Source: Lineus longissimus (taxonomy: Eukaryota; Nemertea; Pilidiophora; Heteronemertea; Lineidae). Taken from it: a DNA stretch of 64,000 bases. This document shows, in pieces, positions 54,399-64,000 of the stretch. The notes beneath the pieces were generated by a model, which was not told the DNA's origin, ran no database searches, and worked only from the letters and a program-made list of their open reading frames with translations. Each line of letters opens with the position of its first letter. The first letter of the stretch is position 1. Both the position numbers and the translations under genes were made by a program. The stretch covers positions 15,872,001-15,936,000 of the forward strand of contig NC_088321.1 in NCBI RefSeq assembly GCF_910592395.1. Direction: 5' to 3'.

Positions 54399-55833
54399 GC
54401 GCACAGCGGCAAATTCGTCTGCGTTTACACCATGTCGTAAACCACAGAATTATCGAGTTAGTCTGATTTCGCTTATTTGAAATGAAAAGACTTCTCCTGC
54501 AATGTGTATCACCGCTGTGTGCTACTCAGAACGTGACAAGTGACACTCTAGTGACGAATCCACGGGAGAACGTCGAACTTGAGACCGGTACCATAAATTT
54601 CTGCCGAACTTGCTTCATCTTGACCACTAAGGTTTACATCTCATCAACACATTTCAATGTACATAACCAAGAGCAGAGACGGGATGCATTTGCTCGCGAC
54701 TGGACGAGTTCTTGTGGGGTCCAAGATAGAACTGTTTCAAGCTGCAAAAGAAGTCTTGTTTTTAAAAAATGTTTTTTTTGAAGAAAAAAGGTCAGCAATG
54801 GCGTCATCATCAAACGACCTGAGCCCCATCCAATTTTTTTGTAGAAAGGGGAAAATTTAACACTTGTTAGCTTGGAATGACGACATTCTATGCGTACTTT
54901 TACAGCAACTGAGCTGGTTGTGAACCACAGCACCACGTCATAGTCCTCTTCATGAAGTTTTTACTAGATGCTTGAAACCATCCTCATCCTAATACCGGAT
55001 TCTTTATCCGCGCCACTGTTGAACTGTGTATGTCCATACAGCTAGGGGCGAGAGTAGCTACTTCACAGTTGCGGCGGAGTGTCCGGCTGGTTCAATATGA
55101 AGTATCTGAAGTGCTTGTTTGTAACAGATACGTCAATCAGAGATCGAGATGTCGAGGGTTGGGTCGGAGCAGAGAGTCATCCAGGGTTCCACAGTGTCTA
55201 TTGAAACGACATATTTAATAGCAAGTTATATTTTGAAGTGAAAAAAGCAGTGTACCGAGTTATAAAAATCACCTTTTGCATAGCGAATTCCTTTATTATC
55301 AAAATAAGGTGTCCAATATATCATCATACGCCAATGCTTTCCAACACTGATATTCAGGAAAGCGGGCGTTCGTTCTTGAAAGTCTACGTAAAGGGTCCAT
55401 CCCCTACACATGGGCTGTGCGGAGTCCACCAACTGCTCTCTTTAGTTCGTACTCCCCTCTCCGAGTATCACAGAAAGTCTGAGCGACCCAAATTTTTCAA
55501 ATTCAAAGAAACACGGCGCCAGGCCAGGGCACTCGCGATCGCTGGCTGGCTTCAGCTGTACGGATGCATGCATGTATTAGCCAAGCATCCTTCGTACTCG
55601 GATCACGCGTACGCGATCGTGAGAGGTTGCGTTGTCATTCTCATTCACATGCATTTCTAGCTTTTTTAGCTCCGTAATCTTTTCAAATGAACACATTAAG
55701 CATTGATATACTAGTTCCAATATCTATTTCGCATCCTCGAACGATTCTTAATTAATGATGTCCGAATTTCAATAAGATAAATGATTGTAATCAAAACAGG
55801 TGCATATGAAATTTGCAAAGTATCGCTGTACAT

Positions 55834-55998
55834 GTGTATACTGGTCGGATACAAATGTACTGTAATGTGTATACCGGTCGGATACAAATGTACTGTAATG
55901 TGTATACTGGTCGGATACAAATGTACTGTAAGGTGTATACCGGTCGGATACAAATGTACTGTAATGTGTATACCGGTCGGATACAAATGTACTGTATT
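55834..55998. repeat. 33-bp minisatellite, five copies
   Basis: Unit begins GTGTATACCGGTCGGATACA. The length is a multiple of three, so several frames on both strands stay open; none is a gene. Confidence 0.9.
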
Positions 55999-56453
55999 AT
56001 CATTGAGTGCAAATCGTTTAAATGCAATTAATGCATTTTGATGCTATTGCTAGGTCAGGTCAGGACAGTCGTGCGTGGATCAGTTGATGTTAGGCCTTTT
56101 ACACTTACTTACTATACAACAATATGAATAAATGCACAGCCATATATGAATAATATTACTGTAACAGCTCGGGTTTTGTATTAAACAGAAGGTTTTTATG
56201 GATTCTAAGTTCTATGATCCGTAATGTATTGATATGCATTGATGACTCATTTTTCATACTTGATGCAAGAAATTTCGAGACATTTGCACAATATTCATTT
56301 TCAAAGGCATGTCTGACCTAAACCTAAACTGATTATGAGCTTGGATTGGAATATGGATGAAATAAAGTTGGACTCTGTCATATAGATGTGTATCAAATGC
56401 AACAAATGTGTGCCTACCGATGGGTAACTTTGTCATATCTTATATAGGAAGTG

Positions 56454-56494
56454 ATCGTCATCATTATTATCATCATTATCATCATAATTATCAC

Positions 56495-56552
<58 letters not shown>
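56454..56552. repeat. CAT microsatellite
   Basis: Long ATC/CAT run that gives a poly-His frame. Confidence 0.95.
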
Positions 56553-57614
56553 GTTATTACAATAAAAGTGAAGTAATCATTTTGGATGCTCGATCAAAAG
56601 TGAAGTACATTTTGAAATGCGCAGTACCTTGATGTACATTGTCTCGGTTCTATTTACATGAGCACCTGCATACACATTCGCAGTGCATAATATTTACAAC
56701 TTCTGTTCATTCGAGCCGCAATTAAAAATATCCCAGCCCATTTATATGGACAAGTGTACATGACATTTTGTGTCATCTCGCCTAAAGGATATTCAATTTC
56801 TAATTAACTTGCTTTAAATCGACTGTGTATTTTCAGATAAAACGGTACATTTTGAACAGTTGTTTTCGGCAAACGTACTTCTGATATTGATGGGACTGAA
56901 GTAGGCCTACAACATATGTTGCCGGCAATTCTCATCATGAAAGGCATACGCCTGTATCCTAGGTAGATTATGGATCGATTTTTACTTAATTTTCGATCGA
57001 ACTATGAGTGTTATCACGAATGAAATTGCGCTGTGTTTTGGAAGCACACTACAAGTTGTATCAGTGAAAGAGTCACACTAAAAACGTATGACGTCCTCGC
57101 CGCACCATGATAATCATTCCATATTTGATTCATGCGAAGCCGTTATATCCACACAGTCCATAGCATTAAGCAGAGCTAATCCCATAGAGTGTTTTCACGG
57201 TCAGTCATGTTTGAGGGTAGAACAATCTGCCATGCCTGACTTAACGGAATCAAATGCTGCTATGATCATTGGAATTGCTTTCTTTTGTCTGTCCCTAAGG
57301 CATGTCAGGTGGTGATGTCACGTGGAAGCACCCTGTGCATTCATATTATTGCTGAGTATGTCTCGACAAGGAAGATGAAGGGTTAAAATCCATTTTATTA
57401 ACATTACTCATAAACGCATATAAGCTTATATACACATCTTAAGCACAAATTGTCTAACACTTATTCGTATTATTCTAATAATAAACCAAAACCTTGGTCA
57501 ATAATACGATTAATAATTTACAGTAATCCCTGGGTGTAATAAGTCCACAACTTCTCGAAGAGTTTCTTAAAAGAATGTTTGGTGTGCTTTTTGATACATA
57601 GGTTGAGCAGAAAT

Positions 57615-57689
57615 CGAAATGCTGGTCGTCATAACTGGGAGAACATTTTATTCGAAACATTAATTGCATTTATGACGACCAGCATTTCG
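57615..57689. repeat. Perfect 20-bp stem hairpin
   Basis: CGAAATGCTGGTCGTCATAA (57615-57634) is perfectly complementary to 57670-57689, with a 35-nt loop. It could be a small foldback remnant or a structured RNA. Confidence 0.7.
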
Positions 57690-60600
57690 CTTTCTAATTT
57701 AACATAGGGTGACCCAAAAGAATGTCTTCTGTAGCAGCCAACATAGTCCCCCTTGAGGACTAGTCTTAATCTTACCCGATTACTTAGTGACAGATTACGG
57801 TATGTGACTGTTGAGATCAAAGACCACAAATTGGGAGTCTACAGTTGGAAATCATATTCCTTTGAAAACCTATCTGGGGTAGATCCCCGTCTCATTTGAT
57901 GTAACGTTTTTTGGTGTCACCGTCCGTCAGTATTCCCCTGCTGGAGAAACACCGCAAATTTCTCTTCGTGCTCCCACCGTCAAGTCACGGCTTGTTCAAT
58001 CAATGTAATGTTGGGAACACCGTGTCGAGGGAAACACCCATAAAACTGCACACCCTTTTGGCGGCGGTAAACACTCGCTGTCTTTCCACAAAGTGCCCCG
58101 ACTGCGCCCATGGAAGATGACTTCTAAACCATGACCACTGGCTGACGGAATATGTTTATAAGCATATCCACATTCGAAGGTGCCCGAACAAGCATTATCG
58201 ACGGTTCTGACCTGCTTGACTTTCAATAACCTGCCCTAAATCGAAGTTGTATCAACTGGCCTACTGAGGTTTTATCACATGAATAATCCTATGATAATGC
58301 ATGAGGTCATGATTGATTGAAGGTGGTGCTCGTCAGTCTGATTTGCGCATGCGCGTGACCTGAGATTACCTCATTTTGTTGTCCACCATACAGGATACAA
58401 CGCCTACGCAAAGCTTACAAATATTCAAATTATGTTTCAACTGATTGTTTAAAGAAATAATGATCATAAATTCTTCAGATGTAGGTATACGACATTTCGG
58501 TTTTCCGGTAATCGTGCGCCCAAGTATGAGAGAGGTGCATCATTATTTGTCAGATATGAAGTATCGATTCTAAAAATATGCGGGGTCAAGAGCAATACAG
58601 TCTATTCTATAGGGCATGGTAATCAAGAATAAACAACCAATCCTTCACTCCGCAGATAAAATCTGGGTTGTGCGTCGGACCCCTTCTGAACAGACTTTAG
58701 GATACGCACACCGCCGCAATCTCCCAATGAGAGGACTCCGCTTCCTTTGCCTCGGCCCAACCGGAAGTGGCCAATCTACGCTGGTACCTCTCCCACACTT
58801 GGGCACACGGAAAGCCAAGATTCATCCCTATTTAAGTGTTCAGAGGAATTGGGGACATTTTCAAAAGAATTCGGCGATAAAATACATTTACACATTTCGT
58901 TGTTCGTAGCTCTTCGTAAGGCTTGCGAAACCTATCTATTGTCACGGAAAACTAACTTCTTACTCCAATAGAAAGGTGTATTGCCTGAAACACATGGCTT
59001 ATCACTGTCATTAATGTCCCCTGACTACGGTCTGACGGAATACCATACCCTTGCCGCCCTCACCACATATCAAACCTTATATTGGCGTTATCATCATTTC
59101 CATGGCAACCAATATCACCAATGTCCTGTATTAACAGGTTATCAACTATCAAATAGACAAACGATGTTGTCATTGGACAAATATTTGTTCAATTTCAGAC
59201 GGAATTGGCGATTTAGGTCATGTACGATTTGATGCCATTAATGTCAGTTTTTAAAAGGTGCTGTAGATGCATGATGGAATCCGATGAAAAAGTTGTGTAT
59301 TTTATAATCGTCCTAGATTCTACCTCGGACCCAGCAATGGTTCTATGAAGGAAACGTTTGACTGTGTACCCACGTTTATAACGAGATCCCGTCTCTAATT
59401 CATTAATGAACTACAAACCAATCTAGACTAACCCTAATTTCCATGATTGTCCTAAACAATAATATATGTGCGAAAACGATTCAAGTCCCGCGACTATGGA
59501 AAATGTATACATTACGGATCAGAGGGTATGTTGTCGCTAATTGGAGGATTAAATCCGAGAAATAAACATTACGTCACAGAGGGGTGTGACGATACAGACG
59601 TCGTGTTCGCTCGCGAGATTGATTTGGACATTTCCGCGCAGATCTTCCAATTTCCGAGGATGCGGAATCATCAGACGACTCTCGGAACTTTTTTTCCCTT
59701 CAAGTTCTGAAGATTTTCTGCCGTGTTGTTAACCAATTTGAGGTGGTTCCGCCTGAAAAACCCTTTTACAAACAATAAACGAATCAGAACTACAATGTTT
59801 CAGCGTGTTTGTGCCCTCTTCACACGCGTGTCTAATTCTAACTTTTGGCCAGGGGAAAAGTGGTCGAATCTCTTCTTCCGCCCAAACAAAGTTCTGTGGT
59901 CGACCAGCGTCCTTTATCGTGTCGTGTTGATACAATTCACAACATGATTTCGTCGCGTTGAAACATTTATACCAATATCTTCTTCTTCAAAGTGAAACTA
60001 CACCACACTCGTACACCGCGTTAGCAGGCAAGGTTTAGCAGGCTACATTTTCTTGCTGCAAGTTTAAGGGTCCTCATATCAATGTAGAATTATTCAAAGT
60101 GTTTTAATACTGACTTCTACTGATCTAACATTACATCTCCTTGTAACAATATGAGGCCAGACGCCTTGGGCTGACTAGAGACCCTTAGTTAATTATTTAC
60201 GGCCTCAGCTACAGCTTTAGGAAGCAAATAATGCATTGTATGTTTATTGATACCAAGCTGAAAGGTAATTAATTCGAAACAGGTAGACGCTGCAGGATTT
60301 CAACAACAGTATTTTGGGAGAATTCCGATCATATTGATGCAGTCATCAGTAAAAACACAGCCTCCACAGCCTCGTCCCAGGTCATTGCGCCTCCGCCAGT
60401 TCCTGACACAAGGTTGGATTGTAGCTTCGTTGACCACCCAAATATCACGAGATCTCGCAGGGAGGCGCGTGGTTTACCAGGCTGAGTGAAAACAGTCCAA
60501 GGGTTATTGTTTGGATTACCTGTACATTCATCTTTCAGTAGGGATTAAAGGGTTAACCATACTTTATTTGGGTGTCACCTCCTCCAACTCTTCAGATTCC

Positions 60601-60707
60601 CAATCGATGAAACCAATGTATACCTAAGCCTATCAAGCATATGCTGTCAACACAGGCCTATTATATCACGTGTATACAGTCATTTTCAAAAGTTTAACTC
60701 CACCTTT

Positions 60708-60713
<6 letters not shown>

Positions 60714-60738
<25 letters not shown>

Positions 60739-60776
60739 CCATCATCATCATCGTCGACATCATCATCAACATCATG
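60714..60776. repeat. CAT microsatellite
   Basis: ATC triplet run; the opposite strand reads as poly-Asp, an artefact. Confidence 0.9.
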
Positions 60777-62309
60777 AAAGGCATCATGGCCCAGATTTAT
60801 GCCCTTGCCAAAATCAACCATATTTCGACATACTTCTTTTCTGAGAATTGATGAATTCATCATTGATCATTGAGAATTGGCGATGATGGACGATTTTGTT
60901 GGTGGTCATGAACTTTTGCCAATGACAGTACTCTTATTTTGTGCCTTAAACGTTTAGTTTATTGATTTTGTTCACAATGATGAGATATCTCAGTGATGAC
61001 ACAGAACAATCGCTGATTAACCGCGCGGGCCATCTGTTTAATTTGTTTGATTACAAACCTCTCTGAAATAATTAGAAACTCCCTGAATCACAAAACCTGG
61101 GTTTCTCGAATCCAGTGCTAAAGCCATTACTCATCAAGGCAGCTTCTTGTGCGTATATACATGTAGTACAATAATGCATATGAGAACATCTTACAATGGT
61201 GCTCGAGCAGCGAATTATAAGTTAACCAGTTTACCTCGATTTTAGACCCCAGGGTTTGAGATATACATGTATATTTGATGCGTGTGATGGCTGACACATG
61301 ATATAATTCCCCTCTCCTCTCACTCCTGTCAGTTTCATGGCTTGGAAGGCGCCCGCAGGGGATGGTGTCCGACATATGGTGTCCGAGATTAGCTTCGGAG
61401 CCAGTAAGCTTGGTTCAGTGCACACCCTAATTTCTCAAGGTTTGTTCTAAATATATATTTTTGTCGCAAGCGCAAGATATGTATAGGCCTAGACTATCAT
61501 ATGACTTATAAAGAATTTGGGCTAGTTTGTTCCAAATCACGGAGCCGTTAGTCTTGACGTTCATTTTGTGCCTTTGAAGAACCGGGTCCAGGCTGGCATG
61601 GCAATGTGTCCGAAATTAAGTGTCCGACATAAGATGTCCGAAATAAGCTCCGGCGCCGCAATCCAGCCCCGCCTAATTTCTCAACAGGTTCCACTGTCAG
61701 TCCTCAATGTTTACGGGGCAACCGCGAGATTTGACTAGACATGTTTACCAGGTTGACAAAAACCTCGAAAGCAATTTGGGTCATTCGTGAGTAAACAAAT
61801 CAGGTCAACAAAAAGACGTGATTCGGCATTCCTCGGAAAACTTCGGAAGAATCCGAGTCACAGGGTGTATCAGAATAAAACGAGCACCGTTCTAAAATTT
61901 CATGGGGAAATTAGCTGCAATTAAGACACACCTGATAAAACGTTGTAAACATTCTGTTTGTCGACTTCCATTTGTTGACGATACATCATTATGTACATCA
62001 TAGACCTACTGTGGACGTATGATTGTGTGTGCAGTTTGATAATGCACTGCCTGTCTGAATCAATGAATTGGCCCATTAATTCTATTGTTGTCGAAATACA
62101 GGTTTTATCGCTTTAATCTTATTAATTAAGATTTCAGCATACGTCAAGAAGGCTCCATCTCCTGACCAATTCCCTGTTAATAATGCCACCTTTTTCGTCC
62201 TATAGTGTGTTGTTTTTTTTATTTCAGAGCGCCCCTCCCCCTCCCCCGGCAACACACACTCCCATCTCATTCTGTAATCTAATCTTTTCCCCTTTACTGT
62301 TATTTGCAG

Positions 62310-62472
62310 TACGCCAAGTTGATTACTGACCTTGGTAAAGTAAACGACCTTGAAGCTTTGACTATCAAGACTGTGCTTGCTCCAACGAACGATGCAGTCA
62401 CAGCTGCAGAGGCTGCTGGTGTCTTTACTGGGGATAAAACAGAGCAGGGGCTATGCATCACGACGCACTTCC
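62310..62472 (+). CDS. FAS1-like (fasciclin) domain exon
   Basis: Bounded by TTATTTGCAG at 62300-62309 and CC/GTAAGT at 62472-62473. It is 163 bases, starts in phase 0 and leaves one extra base. The 54 residues read YAKLITDLGKV..., then TVLAPTNDAVTAAEAAG, then ...LCITTHF, matching the H1 motif (TVFAPTNDAF-like) and the run toward the H2 His region of FAS1 domains. FAS1 proteins are secreted or surface adhesion molecules. Only part of the domain is here; the rest must lie in exons beyond. The probable partner first exon is 49010-49117. Confidence 0.65.
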
Positions 62473-63436
62473 GTAAGTTTCCCTATCTAATAAGTTTAAG
62501 GCAGTGCGAAGTAGCGTGTACATTTTGTTGCTCCTGAAGGCACTGCGCGGATATCTGCGTGGGAAGTTTGGTACTCTTCCTAAATCTCTCCTCTGAGCTC
62601 TTTTCAATGAATACACCTTCTTCAAACACGAATCATCAATGAAACAGCAATACCAGAGGTAACACTTGGGGGAGGTTTTTACCTTTCAGGGAAAAGTCGG
62701 ACATTTCTCGGAAAAAGTAAGAGAAACCATCAGAAAGTCGGAAAAAGCCTCCTACAACTGGTCCTATTCGGTGCTGCTGGTTCTAGCAATATACGTGTAC
62801 TCACACTTTGCAGAGATGGTACAAATGCATCTTAAAACCACCATCATCTCACACAAAAATCTAATCTAATATATCAACATGATTTTTTCAGTTGGTCCAA
62901 CAGGTAATTTTAGCACACATCACATATAACTATTGCCTCTCACGTTTGGTTATTTTGAAACAACTTCATTTGCTTCTTTAGTTCAAGGCAAAAGCTTTTC
63001 ATTCACCACAGTCGCGATAATTTTTGTGAATTCGAATAAAAGTTAGGAGCTAAACCTTTGCCAGAATAAACGGTCAGATTTACCAGCCGGCAAACTAATG
63101 TCCTGAATACTAGTACTTGTACCAAAGTTTAATATTCCGACCCGAAACATTTAAAATAATCAAAATATTGCTTGACGAACTATAAAGGTTAGCATGACCA
63201 CCTCACAAACTGTCTAATTTGTGGGTATTTGGAATAGTTCCGTCTCCCAAACATGCTGAATAGTTTGCTATGGATGTTTTGCCAAAACAGGTAGATGTGT
63301 TTTTTGAGACACTTTGTACAATGTAACAAGACCTAGTTGATACAAACAATTTTATCCCTATTGTTATTGAATTGATTTGACATAGTTGGTTACGCTTCTG
63401 AAAACGATTGTAAGTAAATTTGATATTCCGGTGATA
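62473..63436. other. Probable intron, no further exon established
   Basis: A possible 12-base micro-exon after TTTTTTCAG (62893-62904, before GTAATT) has the right phase but is too short to trust. Confidence 0.35.
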
Positions 63437-63438
63437 TA

Positions 63439-63736
63439 CAGGGTGTCAGATAATATACTTGCAAAAAGTCAGCAGCTACAGAATAACATACCCTCCACAA
63501 ATTAAATGCAGTGATATTCTCTTGACCATGAAATTTGGCTGGAAAACACAAGAAAGTTTGATGAGAAATGGAGTGCACGCCCTCTGCTTTTCCTCCTCCT
63601 GGATCTGCCCCGGATATCACGACTATTCAAAGGAAATGCCACTTCAACAATATCATATGTTACATTTTCCGATCATCCAAAACAACATGTGAACATTCGG
63701 AGCACCTCTATGTTGGAATTATATTGAGACACCCTG
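63439..63736. mobile_element. Mariner-type MITE
   Basis: Inverted ends CAGGGTGTC.. with TA at 63437-63438 and 63737-63738. Total 298 bp, no transposase. An isolated end of similar type (GAGACACCCTGTAA) is at about 42342-42355. Confidence 0.65.
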
Positions 63737-63738
63737 TA

Positions 63739-64000
63739 TGTTATCTTGTTTAGAAATGCATGTTGGATGATGAGGTCAAATTTTTGTAAAGAACTCATAA
63801 CCAGAAGGATTATTTTGGTAATTTTCCAATATGTTATATTCAAAATTGCCGTTTTAGGTTTCTAAGGTGACTTGTTTGGTATTGAGTCATGCCAAAGTTG
63901 AGTTAACAACATTTTAGGTAAAACTAAAGATGTTTATTTTATACTGGTATGGGAGTAAGTTATAGATTTTGATTATGAATTGTGGTATTGTAATTGTTTC
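63739..64000. other. AT-rich, no gene seen
   Basis: Nothing recognisable to the end of the window. Confidence 0.4.

Larger units (their letters stand above)
49118..62309. other. Probable long intron or intergenic region
   Basis: No exon could be established in 13 kb. It holds a Mutator-like element, a 224-bp direct repeat pair, a 33-bp minisatellite, two CAT microsatellites, a strong small hairpin and diverged repeats at 61361-61440 and 61603-61690 (GTGTCCGAnAT blocks). A 54-codon minus-strand frame at 49299-49463 starts with ATG but is unsupported. Confidence 0.4.

Noticed and set aside
55711-56041. Frames on both strands over the 33-bp repeat
   Set aside because: Open only because the unit length is a multiple of three.
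56408-56632. Poly-His frame
   Set aside because: CAT microsatellite.
1-64000. CRISPR arrays, bacterial operons or rRNA genes
   Set aside because: None seen; the tandem repeats here have no spacers and the gene structure is eukaryotic.

Overview
This is a stretch of nuclear DNA from an animal, most likely a marine invertebrate (a lophotrochozoan or a non-vertebrate deuterostome; the sequence does not decide between them). The reasons: a fumarylacetoacetase gene split into 11 coding exons with clear GT-AG introns, a BIR/RING (IAP-like) gene family, animal-type 2'-5'-oligoadenylate-synthetase-like (OAS-like) genes, tRNA-derived SINEs, non-LTR retrotransposon 3' ends, many small DNA-transposon derivatives and many micro- and minisatellites. 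Most of the window is non-coding; only a handful of reading frames are supported as genes.

Layout. 0.6-1.8 kb: a four-TM, proline-rich, PPxY-bearing membrane protein exon (+). 2.9-10 kb: a cluster of minus-strand IAP-like sequences. Two 1.67-kb near-identical copies each carry an intronless BIR-UBA-RING gene, one intact (copy B) and one with an early nonsense codon (copy A); two RING-only modules and two frameshifted extra RING fragments lie around them. 10.3-16.6 kb: minisatellites, a second copy of a 0.65-kb repeat and a retrotransposon remnant. 19-26.7 kb: a foldback element, then the complete FAH gene (419 codons, the same length as human FAH). 27-42 kb: mobile-element debris, a 78-bp minisatellite open on both strands, and tandem duplications. 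43-47.4 kb: two intact, divergently oriented, single-exon OAS-like genes plus a 3' exon remnant of a third; the spacer between the two intact genes holds three kappaB-like decamers. 49-62.5 kb: a signal-peptide exon and, 13 kb later, a phase-compatible FAS1-like (fasciclin) exon; between them lies a 1,032-bp element with 55-bp inverted ends and a 9-bp target duplication.

How the genes relate. FAH is a housekeeping enzyme of tyrosine breakdown and stands alone. The OAS-like pair (candidate dsRNA-sensing nucleotidyltransferases) and the IAP-like cluster (candidate regulators of cell death and innate signalling) are both families that expand in invertebrate immunity, and both show recent duplication, decay and chimera formation here. 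The kappaB-like sites between the OAS-like genes give a testable link to NF-kB control. All functional statements are from reading the sequence; no database search was run.
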